Shown here: in pieces, positions 1-5,574 of the stretch | Position numbering within the stretch: position 1 is the stretch's first letter | How the letters are laid out: the number at the start of each line of letters is the position of its first letter | The notes under the pieces: model-generated | What the model was told of the DNA's origin: nothing | Database searches by the model: none | What the model saw: the letters and a program-made list of their open reading frames with translations, nothing else | Program-made: the position numbers and the translations under genes | DNA from: DASPKM01 sp036402175 | Lineage (GTDB): Bacteria; Bacteroidota; Bacteroidia; Chitinophagales; Chitinophagaceae | DNA length: 5,819 bases | Reading direction: 5' to 3' | Assembly (NCBI GenBank): GCA_036402175.1 | Contig: DASWTK010000361.1 | Coordinates: 1-5,819 of the forward strand

Positions 1-290
1 GTGAAGATTCTGCTGAATGAGATGAAATAATAAATATCCACTGCCATAAAAATCGCAAGCAATATCAACGCGGTTCTGTTCTTCCCTTTTGAAATAATAA
101 TTTCGACAATGGAAATGATTGTTCCGAAGAAGGCGATTGCAAGAAATATGAATGTGAACAGATCAATTACATACATCGTATCGTACAAATGAATGTCAAC
201 GGTAGAATCTGCAAAAGATGCAGGAATATAGATCATGAACAAAATACTTATTACAAGTATAATGGCAACATAGATGATCATTCTTTTCAT
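1..290 (-). CDS. Partial multi-helix membrane protein, function unknown (N-terminal 96 residues)
   Basis: This minus-strand reading frame starts with ATG at 290-288 and stays open to the window edge, so the C-terminus is missing. The 96 visible residues show three hydrophobic stretches, at about 4-22, 43-66 and 72-92, so it is probably an inner-membrane protein. The first stretch is followed by A-S-F-A (24-27) and could instead be a cleaved signal peptide. Between the first two stretches lies VDIHLYDTMYVI (31-42), which resembles the HDTYFV(V/I) segment of heme-copper oxidase subunit I. Key histidines of that enzyme's following segment (AHFH) are absent, so I do not call it an oxidase. It lies 72 bases downstream of the putative lipoprotein gene on the same strand and may be the last visible member of that operon. 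No Shine-Dalgarno precedes the start, as expected for Bacteroidota. That it is a real gene is likely; its function is unknown. Confidence 0.7.
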   Translation of the reverse strand, partial: MKRMIIYVAIILVISILFMIYIPASFADSTVDIHLYDTMYVIDLFTFIFLAIAFFGTIISIVEIIISKGKNRTALILLAIFMAVDIYYFISFSRIF

Positions 291-332
291 GAGGAAAAAT
301 TTATGGCAAAGGTTTAAGGTTGCTTGCATGAT

Positions 333-369
333 CCGCAATCATTGATCGCGGGCATTGAACCGCTAATGC
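333..369. repeat. Two adjacent small inverted repeats at the 3' end of the lipoprotein gene
   Basis: Positions 333-351 form an interrupted palindrome, CCGC-A-ATCA-T-TGAT-C-GCGG, symmetric about base 342 with a single A/C mismatch. Directly beside it, GCATT (352-356) and AATGC (365-369) form a 5-bp stem around an 8-base loop that includes part of the lipoprotein stop codon (363-365). Neither is followed by a T-run on the minus strand, so they are not textbook intrinsic terminators. They could be a protein-binding dyad ahead of the gene at 1-290, an RNA structure in the intercistronic region, or chance. The pairing is seen directly; any role is inference. Confidence 0.35.
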
Positions 370-854
370 AGGCTGATCACCCTTGTTATCTTCCAATCAG
401 TCTTTTCCCTTTTCCAGATGATCACAAATCTTGCGTAGCGATGCTCGGCCGGCGGTTTTTCCCGGTTATTATGAAACCGGTGCATGCCAATCGCCACGGC
501 TCCATAATTTGCAATAGGCGATACTTCAATACTGCCCTTGAGTAATTCCCTTCTTACTTTTCCGCACACGTTTTTTTTAAATGCTTCTATTGACGCGGCT
601 TTATCTGTCATGATACCCCCCTGATCGTGATAAAATTCAAAATCTTCGGAAAACAATCCTGCATAAGTTACCAGGTCACAGGTATTATAGGATGTGAACA
701 ATATGCTGTCAAGCCGTACAATGGTATCGTACAAAGCTTTCATTCCGGCGGGATATGGTTTTGGAAGCAAGGTCTGACCATTTGTAATGCAGCTGGTAAT
801 GCTAAATGCAATCACCAGTAAAAATACATGAGTGGACTTCATAATACTGTTCAT
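363..854 (-). CDS. Putative DUF4440 / NTF2-like (SnoaL-type) lipoprotein
   Basis: The product has 163 residues. The N-terminus is a signal peptide: a hydrophobic core at about 10-20 ends in I-T-S-C (19-22), which fits a lipobox, so Cys22 is the probable lipidated residue. An alternative is signal peptidase I cleavage near N-G-Q (25-27). The mature part matches the small NTF2-like/DUF4440 pattern: a helix with LDSILFTSYNTCD (48-60), then LFSEDFEFYHDQGG (67-80), and a C-terminal strand pair ending FVIIWKREKTDWKITRVIS. In this fold the cone-shaped cavity may bind a small ligand or act as an enzyme pocket; neither can be told from sequence. The family often ends in a few more residues after ITRVIS, so this one stops slightly early (SLH). 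Met5 is an alternative start that keeps the signal peptide. The gene lies 11 bases after the upstream membrane protein gene, consistent with co-transcription. The family call is fairly secure; the role is not. Confidence 0.8.
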   Translation of the reverse strand: MNSIMKSTHVFLLVIAFSITSCITNGQTLLPKPYPAGMKALYDTIVRLDSILFTSYNTCDLVTYAGLFSEDFEFYHDQGGIMTDKAASIEAFKKNVCGKVRRELLKGSIEVSPIANYGAVAIGMHRFHNNREKPPAEHRYARFVIIWKREKTDWKITRVISLH

Positions 855-865
855 CTATAAAAATA

Positions 866-1438
866 TTAATAGGTCATGTCGTAATAATACACCATGGTGC
901 TGTCTGTCGATGAATAGATCATCTGTTCCCTGTCTGTTTTGGTATGGGAATAACGGAATATCAGGATTGAATCTCCCAAAAGCTGAGGATTGAACCAGGT
1001 TGGTTCCTCCGATCTTTTTGGATCATGAAAACCAATTTTGTCCTTGCTTACCGTTGTCATTGCAAAATCCCCCTGTGCAAGGATGCGCCTTAGTTCAGCG
1101 GGACAAGTCTGGAACTGGAGCCAGATGCAGCAATCAAGGATCGGCGCCTGGTCTTTATGATTAATTACCCTTACGCAGTTCTCTGTACTATTGCCGAATA
1201 AGGCTGCGTATATCTCGTTTCCACTCCTGGGTTCGAAAGTATCCTGTACAAGATCGATCGATTTTTTTCCGATGATCCAGGCGGAAAATGCCGAGGCGGC
1301 AATGGTCAGGAGCAGCACAAGGCCGGTGAATACGAACCACGATTTTTTCCTGCTGATGATTGCTTTTATGAGCAGGATAACAAAAAGAATAAACAGCACC
1401 ACTGTTAACACGATCCAGAAAACTATGCTATCCATCAT
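866..1438 (-). CDS. Two-helix membrane-anchored protein of unknown function
   Basis: The product has 190 residues and I do not recognise the family. Two strongly hydrophobic stretches, at about 5-27 and 34-56, are separated by a short basic turn (R30-K31-K32). This predicts a hairpin in the inner membrane with the N-terminus and the roughly 130-residue C-terminal domain on the same side; the basic turn suggests that side is periplasmic. The C-terminal domain has four cysteines: Cys88, the pair Cys103-Cys104, and Cys112 in WLQFQTCPAELRRIL (106-120). It ends in a tyrosine-rich tail (YYYDMTY). The start is a double ATG (1438-1436 and 1435-1433), so Met1 and Met2 cannot be told apart. It is the first gene of the leftward cluster, 74 bases from the divergent rsmE, with the DUF4440 lipoprotein gene 11 bases downstream. 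Reality as a gene is well supported by length, composition and spacing. Confidence 0.75.
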   Translation of the reverse strand: MMDSIVFWIVLTVVLFILFVILLIKAIISRKKSWFVFTGLVLLLTIAASAFSAWIIGKKSIDLVQDTFEPRSGNEIYAALFGNSTENCVRVINHKDQAPILDCCIWLQFQTCPAELRRILAQGDFAMTTVSKDKIGFHDPKRSEEPTWFNPQLLGDSILIFRYSHTKTDREQMIYSSTDSTMVYYYDMTY

Positions 1439-1512
1439 AATTTAAATATACGCCGCTTTAAGAAGATGCCATCACTGCGTGAACATATTCTTCTTTTCTG
1501 TACCATTGTAAA

Positions 1513-2229
1513 ATGTCGCTCCCGGTTTTTTATACCAAAGAAATTCCAGCCCCTCATCAGCCGCTTGTGCTTGACGAGGAAACATCCCGTCACGTTAGCC
1601 AGGTATTGAGGATGCGGGAGGGGGAGTTGCTTCAGCTTACTGATGGACTTGGAAATCTGTACACTGCCGAAGTAACAGACCCGCATAAGAAACGGACTTC
1701 GGTTACAATTACAGATTCGAAAAACTTAATGCGGCCAGCCCGTCACACAATTATTGCCATTTCGCTGTTGAAGAACAACAGCAGGTTTGAGTGGTTCCTT
1801 GAAAAAGCAACAGAACTTGGTATTCGCGAGATTGTTCCATTGATCTGTGAACGTACGGAGCGGCAGCATTTCAGGCAGGATAGAATGCAGTCGGTTCTTA
1901 TCAGTGCCATGTTGCAAAGCCAGCAGGCATGGTTGCCAGTGCTGCAGGAACCTGTTGGTGCGGATGTTTACATTAAGTCTGCAAAAAATATGATCGCGCA
2001 GAAATTCATCGCTCATTGCATGAATAACGGGATCAAAAGTAACCTTCACGAACGCATTAATGCTTCTGCTGATGGAATTGTGTTAATAGGACCGGAAGGT
2101 GATTTCTCGGTAAATGAGATCGACCTCGCGCTTGAGAATGGTTTCCAGCCAGTTTCCCTGGGAGATACAAGGTTGCGTGCTGAAACTGCAGGCATTGTGG
2201 CAGCTACACTATTAACGCGCCATATCTGA
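1513..2229 (+). CDS. rsmE: 16S rRNA (uracil(1498)-N3)-methyltransferase RsmE
   Basis: RsmE methylates N3 of U1498 in 16S rRNA using S-adenosylmethionine, acting on the 30S subunit in the cytoplasm. The 238-residue length is normal for the family. An N-terminal PUA-like RNA-binding domain covers about 1-70, with HVSQVLRMREGE (27-38) and QLTDGLGNLYTAEV (41-54). The C-terminal SPOUT methyltransferase domain has the family's FLEKATELGI (95-104), RTERQHFRQDRM (114-125) and SAMLQSQQAWLP (131-142). The knot motifs that bind the cofactor are LIGPEGDFS (191-199) and SLGDTRLRAETAG (215-227). The GPEGD form in place of GPEGG is, as I recall, common in Bacteroidota. The chosen ATG gives the usual N-terminus (a short lead into FYT), and no other start lies close upstream in frame. 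No clear promoter is seen in the 74 bases before it. Its 3' end overlaps the convergent TerC-family gene by 18 bases. Confidence 0.95.
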   Translation: MSLPVFYTKEIPAPHQPLVLDEETSRHVSQVLRMREGELLQLTDGLGNLYTAEVTDPHKKRTSVTITDSKNLMRPARHTIIAISLLKNNSRFEWFLEKATELGIREIVPLICERTERQHFRQDRMQSVLISAMLQSQQAWLPVLQEPVGADVYIKSAKNMIAQKFIAHCMNNGIKSNLHERINASADGIVLIGPEGDFSVNEIDLALENGFQPVSLGDTRLRAETAGIVAATLLTRHI

Positions 2230-3012
2230 ATCCCTTGCAGTTTCTTCTCTGAGTACAGGTTCGCGCAGTTCCACCGGCTTGTATATTTTCTTGCGCAGCT
2301 TCATGTTCATTATTTCGACTCCGAACGAGAAAGCCATCGCAAAATATACATAGTTCTTCAGCCCCATGGCGTGCGCACGCTCGCTATCCCATCCTTCCAC
2401 TATCAATACCACAGACACCATTACGAGGAACGATAGTGCAAGCATTTTAAATGTAGGATGCTTATGAATGAAGTCGGCGATCTTCTGGCTGAACAGGAAC
2501 ATCACGATCATGGCTATTACAACCGCGACGATCATAACAGTTAGGTGTTTTGCGATTCCGACTGCTGTGATTATACTATCGAACGAAAACACCATATCTA
2601 CCAGCATGATCTGAAAAATAGCAGTTCCAAAACCCGAAACGGCCTTCGTTGCATTTTCTTCCCTGGCGGCTTCATCGCCTTCAAGCTTGTGGTGGATCTC
2701 TTTAACAGTTTTATATAACAGGAATAATCCGCCTGCCAGCATGACCAGGCTGGATAAGTCGAACCCTTTTCCGAAAGCTGTGAAAAGGTATTTTCCTTTT
2801 TGCTGAATAAGCCAGCTCAGGCAGAACAACAGTATAACCCTGACCGCGATGCCGGAGAACATCCAAAGTCTCCTGGCAGCTTTTTGCTTGGTCTTATGAA
2901 GACGTCCCATGATAATGGAGACGAAGATCACGTTGTCGACACCCAATATTATCTCGAGAAGCGTAAGCGTGAGCAAGCTAATGAGACCGTCGACCGTAAA
3001 TAATTCACCCAT
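2212..3012 (-). CDS. TerC-family integral membrane protein (probable metal-ion exporter)
   Basis: The 266-residue protein has about seven predicted membrane helices (roughly 10-33, 50-70, 84-103, 127-153, 157-175, 188-207, 219-238). This is the TerC fold, shared with Alx and YkoY. The family's acidic membrane motifs are present: E20 and D26-N27 in LEIILGVDNVIF (helix 1), and D139 and D145 in LVDMVFSFDS (helix 4). These paired acidic residues are thought to form the metal path. Several family members export manganese or protect secreted metalloproteins from mis-metalation; tellurium resistance is the historical name only. The C-terminal tail (about 239-266) is highly charged and probably cytoplasmic. 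Met1 fits the family start, a few residues before the first helix. The gene overlaps rsmE by 18 bases tail to tail. pyrD lies 150 bases upstream on the same strand, but a -7-like promoter element in between suggests separate transcription. The exact substrate cannot be read from sequence. Confidence 0.92.
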   Translation of the reverse strand: MGELFTVDGLISLLTLTLLEIILGVDNVIFVSIIMGRLHKTKQKAARRLWMFSGIAVRVILLFCLSWLIQQKGKYLFTAFGKGFDLSSLVMLAGGLFLLYKTVKEIHHKLEGDEAAREENATKAVSGFGTAIFQIMLVDMVFSFDSIITAVGIAKHLTVMIVAVVIAMIVMFLFSQKIADFIHKHPTFKMLALSFLVMVSVVLIVEGWDSERAHAMGLKNYVYFAMAFSFGVEIMNMKLRKKIYKPVELREPVLREETARDSDMAR

Positions 3013-3029
3013 GTCTGTTGTTTGTTGCG

Positions 3030-3037
3030 CAAAAATA
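3030..3037 (-). promoter_or_regulatory. Candidate Bacteroidota -7 element for the TerC-family gene
   Basis: On the minus strand, TATTTTTG matches the Bacteroidota -7 consensus TAnnTTTG exactly and lies 17 bases before the ATG at 3012, giving a predicted leader of roughly 10-12 bases. No TTG is found at the expected -33 distance, so only half of the promoter is supported. An exact match to such an AT-rich motif could be chance. Confidence 0.4.
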
Positions 3038-3076
3038 GGGGATTCGGTAAGTTATGAGGAATGAACTCCTGCATGT

Positions 3077-3099
3077 TATGGTAAACCGAAAAAACCATA
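3077..3099. repeat. Small inverted repeat between pyrD and the TerC-family gene
   Basis: TATGGT (3077-3082) and ACCATA (3094-3099) pair as a 6-bp stem with an 11-base loop, in the 150-base space after the pyrD stop codon. On the minus strand the T-run lies in the loop and not after the stem, so this is not a standard intrinsic terminator. A second, weaker pair, AGATG/CATCT, lies at 3117-3121 and 3132-3136. Either could mark the pyrD transcript end, but the support is slight. Confidence 0.2.
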
Positions 3100-3162
3100 C
3101 CAGCACAATTTTTTGGAGATGATCGTATAACCATCTGAATATTGCGGAAGTAGTAGTAACGG

Positions 3163-4218
3163 TCAGAGTTTAATTAAGATCTTTTTTACAATTTCAGGTC
3201 CTTCATAAATGAATCCGGTCCAAACCTGAACAAGCTTTGCACCGGCGGCGAATTTTTCCTTTGCGTCTTCCGCGGTAAATATTCCACCCGATGCTATGAT
3301 TGGTATCTGTCCTTTGGATTTTTGTGAAATATAACGCACTACTTCTGTTGACTTTTTCCTTAAAGGTTCTCCACTCAGCCCGCCGGCGCCAATCTTTTGC
3401 AATTCCTGTTCACTGGTGAGCAGCTCATCCCTGCTTATGGTGGTATTGGTAGCAACAAGGCCATCAAGCCTGATCTCAATGGCAAGGTCAATCACATCAT
3501 TGATCTGCTCAAAACTCAGGTCAGGCGCTATTTTCAGAAGGAGCGGCCTTGGATTAACTTTCAGTTTGTGAGACAGCTCCGTATTCACCACCTGAAGATT
3601 GGTAAGTATTTTATGCAGCGATACTTTTTCCTGAAGCTCCCGTAGTCCGGGAGTATTCGGAGAACTCACATTCACAACGAAATAATCAACACAATCAAAC
3701 AATTCGCGGAAACAGGTCTCATAATCTTTCCATGCGTCATCGTTAGACGTGATCTTGTTCTTTCCGATATTACCGCCAATGATCAAACGCGGCGAATTGC
3801 CTTGTTGGTTATTTGCGCCCTTCCATTTGCGAAGCCTGGCCGCTACGGCTTTTACACCATCATTATTGAATCCCATCCGGTTGATGAGCGCTTTGTCCAA
3901 AGGCAGGCGGAACAAACGGGGTTTCTCATTTCCACCTTGTGGCAGCGGCGTAACCGTTCCAACTTCAACAGAACCAAATCCAAGCGTTTGAAGTTCATCC
4001 AGGTAAAGCGCATTTTTATCGAAGCCTGCTCCCAGACCAACCGGATTGCGAAATTGAAGCCCGAATAATTCAACCGGCCTGGCGTTTTTAAAACTGAATT
4101 GATTGGTCAATAAATTCCTGAGCCCCGCGCTATTCGCCAGTCTGAAGGCATTCATTGCAAAATAATGGACTCCCTCGGCGGGAAAAAGGAATAAGATCCT
4201 GCGAAGTAATTGGTACAT
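3163..4218 (-). CDS. pyrD: Dihydroorotate dehydrogenase (quinone), class 2
   Basis: PyrD oxidises dihydroorotate to orotate, the fourth step of de novo pyrimidine synthesis, passing electrons through FMN to membrane quinone. The 351-residue length fits class 2. The N-terminal extension (about 1-40, MYQLLRRILF then FPAEGVHYFA) is the short helical region that docks on the inner membrane and forms the quinone tunnel; class 1 enzymes lack it. The barrel follows with GLGAGFDKN (61-69), SVEVGTVTPLPQGGN (83-97), NRMGFNN (113-119), GGNIGKNK (148-155) and NVSSPNTPGLRELQ (183-196). In the last of these the second serine, Ser186, corresponds to the catalytic base of E. coli PyrD. Further FMN and substrate motifs are LLLKIAPD (226-233, Lys229), ATNTT (256-260), GGLSGEPL (279-286), IASGGI (308-313) and QVWTGFIYEGP (331-341). 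All key positions are intact. The gene diverges from the thiolase gene across 108 bases; no other pyr gene is in view. Confidence 0.97.
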   Translation of the reverse strand: MYQLLRRILFLFPAEGVHYFAMNAFRLANSAGLRNLLTNQFSFKNARPVELFGLQFRNPVGLGAGFDKNALYLDELQTLGFGSVEVGTVTPLPQGGNEKPRLFRLPLDKALINRMGFNNDGVKAVAARLRKWKGANNQQGNSPRLIIGGNIGKNKITSNDDAWKDYETCFRELFDCVDYFVVNVSSPNTPGLRELQEKVSLHKILTNLQVVNTELSHKLKVNPRPLLLKIAPDLSFEQINDVIDLAIEIRLDGLVATNTTISRDELLTSEQELQKIGAGGLSGEPLRKKSTEVVRYISQKSKGQIPIIASGGIFTAEDAKEKFAAGAKLVQVWTGFIYEGPEIVKKILIKL

Positions 4219-4257
4219 AACAGCCCGCGAAGATAACGGAACCTTAAAAGATTACGC

Positions 4258-4288
4258 TTGGCAATGCGCCGGGGAAAAACTAATTTTG
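4258..4288 (+). promoter_or_regulatory. Bacteroidota-type promoter for the thiolase gene
   Basis: TTG (4258-4260), a 20-base spacer, and TAATTTTG (4281-4288) match the -33/-7 pattern of the main Bacteroidota sigma factor, TTG-N(17-23)-TAnnTTTG, with no mismatch in the -7 element. The predicted start of transcription falls near 4294-4296, giving a leader of about 30 bases before the ATG at 4327. This is the strongest promoter candidate in the window. The match is seen directly; promoter activity is inferred. Confidence 0.65.
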
Positions 4289-4293
4289 GAATA

Positions 4294-4311
4294 TGGTTGC
4301 TTATGCAACTA
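4294..4311. promoter_or_regulatory. Palindrome at the predicted thiolase transcription start (possible operator)
   Basis: GTTGC (4296-4300) and GCAAC (4305-4309) form a perfect 5-bp inverted repeat around TTAT; a G-T wobble and a T-A pair extend it to 4294 and 4311. It begins about six bases after the -7 element, so it would sit at the transcription start or form a hairpin at the 5' end of the thiolase mRNA. That position suits a repressor-binding site. The arms are short, and no regulator gene lies nearby, so a chance match remains possible. Confidence 0.35.
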
Positions 4312-4326
4312 ATAAAAATCTAGTCT

Positions 4327-5505
4327 ATGCAGGAAGCATATATCGTAGCGGGATACAGAACAGCAGTTGGGAAAGCCAAAAGGGGCGGTTTCCGTTTTTA
4401 CCGGCCCGATGACCTGGCAGTGGATGTTATCAAGGGGTTACTTTCCACAGTACCTCAGCTTGACAAAGCGCTGATTGACGATGTGATCGTTGGCAATGCA
4501 GTGCCGGAAGCAGAGCAGGGTTTGCAGGTAGGCAGGATCATTGCTGCAAGGGCTGTTGGGTTTCATGCTCCGGGCATGACGGTGAACCGTTACTGCGCTT
4601 CGGGACTGGAAACTATTGCCATCGCGTCGGCCAAGATCAGAACCGGACAGGCGGAATGCATCATTGCCGGAGGCACAGAGAGTATGAGCCTTGTTCCAAC
4701 AACAGGTTGGAAAACCGTTCCGGCATATTCAATCGCGAGCGATGAACCCGATTATTACCTGAGCATGGGACTTACTGCCGAAGCGGTTGCAAAGGAGTAT
4801 AATGTTAGTCGTGACGACCAGGACGAATTCTCTTTCAACTCGCACCAGAAAGCCATCAATGCTATCCAGAACGGATATTTTAAGAGTGGCATTCTTCCGG
4901 TGAATATCGAAGAAGTATATGTTGATGAAAAGGGCAAACGTCAGAAAAGAAACTTTGTAGTGGATACAGACGAAGGTCCGAGAAAGGATACCAGTAAAGA
5001 GGCGCTGGCAAAATTGAAACCTGTTTTTGCCGCAGGCGGAACTGTAACCGCAGGAAATTCTTCGCAGACAAGCGATGGATCAGCCTTCGTTATTGTGATG
5101 GGTGAAAAGTTGATGAATCAACTTGGATTAAAACCTATAGCACGACTGGTTGCCTGCGCATCGGCAGGTGTTCACCCGAGAGTAATGGGAATTGGTCCTG
5201 TTGAAGCGGTTCCCAAAGTACTGAAGCAGGCAGGCATGAACCTGGGGCAAATTGATCTTGTAGAGTTGAATGAAGCGTTCGCGTCGCAGGCGCTGGCAGT
5301 TATCAGAACATTGGGTATTGATCCATCGATCGTGAACATCAATGGTGGCGCTATTGCGCTTGGTCATCCGCTTGGATGTACCGGTTGCAAGCTGACCATT
5401 CAGATCACCAACGACATGAAGCGGCTGAATAAAAAATACGGAATAGTAACCGCGTGTGTGGGCGGTGGCCAGGGTATCGCGGGGATCATAGAAAATATTA
5501 ATTAG
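4327..5505 (+). CDS. Acetyl-CoA C-acyltransferase (thiolase, FadA/AtoB family)
   Basis: Thiolases cleave 3-ketoacyl-CoA with CoA to release acetyl-CoA (last step of beta-oxidation), or run in reverse to join two acetyl-CoA. The 392-residue length is standard. The N-terminal domain opens with the typical IVAGYRTAVGKAKRGGF (6-22). It carries the acyl-accepting nucleophile Cys90 in NRYCASGLE (87-95), followed by IIAGGTESMS (112-121). The C-terminal domain has NEAFASQ (315-321), GGAIALGHPLGCTG (340-353) with the activating His347, and TACVGGGQG (375-383) with the acid/base Cys377. All three catalytic residues are present, so the enzyme should be active. NRYCASG and the GGFRF start resemble Bacteroidota proteins annotated as FadA-type acyltransferases, but chain-length preference cannot be read, and no 3-hydroxyacyl-CoA dehydrogenase or acyl-CoA dehydrogenase gene is adjacent here. 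A consensus-like promoter and a palindrome precede it. An acetoacetyl-CoA-forming (AtoB-like) role is the main alternative. Confidence 0.93.
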   Translation: MQEAYIVAGYRTAVGKAKRGGFRFYRPDDLAVDVIKGLLSTVPQLDKALIDDVIVGNAVPEAEQGLQVGRIIAARAVGFHAPGMTVNRYCASGLETIAIASAKIRTGQAECIIAGGTESMSLVPTTGWKTVPAYSIASDEPDYYLSMGLTAEAVAKEYNVSRDDQDEFSFNSHQKAINAIQNGYFKSGILPVNIEEVYVDEKGKRQKRNFVVDTDEGPRKDTSKEALAKLKPVFAAGGTVTAGNSSQTSDGSAFVIVMGEKLMNQLGLKPIARLVACASAGVHPRVMGIGPVEAVPKVLKQAGMNLGQIDLVELNEAFASQALAVIRTLGIDPSIVNINGGAIALGHPLGCTGCKLTIQITNDMKRLNKKYGIVTACVGGGQGIAGIIENIN

Positions 5506-5574
5506 TATTCATCAGCAATCGTATTTGTATTGACGTTATTGCCTGGCAGCGTCGTCAGTGCTCATCCCTTTTGA

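Noticed and set aside
296..303. Minus-strand TAAATTTT as a promoter for the partial membrane protein gene
   Set aside because: It has one mismatch, lies five bases from the ATG and has no partner -33 element.
324..545. Plus-strand open frame opposite the lipoprotein gene
   Set aside because: Its product has no recognisable pattern, and the opposite strand carries a convincing signal peptide and NTF2-like domain.
1443..1450. Minus-strand TATATTTA as a promoter for the two-helix membrane protein gene
   Set aside because: It differs from TAnnTTTG at the last base, lies only four bases before the start codon, and has no TTG at the right distance.
1501..1508. Plus-strand TACCATTG as a promoter for rsmE
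   Set aside because: It has one mismatch to TAnnTTTG, would place the transcription start at the ATG itself, and has no TTG about 20 bases upstream.
3013..3162. Manganese-sensing yybP-ykoY riboswitch upstream of the TerC-family gene
   Set aside because: Some TerC-family genes carry this riboswitch, but I see none of its conserved G-rich loop sequence on the minus strand, and the predicted leader is too short.
3852..4073. Minus-strand open frame inside pyrD as a separate gene
   Set aside because: It is a shifted frame within the coding sequence of pyrD, whose motifs are complete; the same holds for the other short frames inside the clear genes.
5531..5557. TGACG/CGTCA stem after the thiolase gene as a terminator
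   Set aside because: The stem is only five base pairs around a 17-base loop and is not followed by a T-run.
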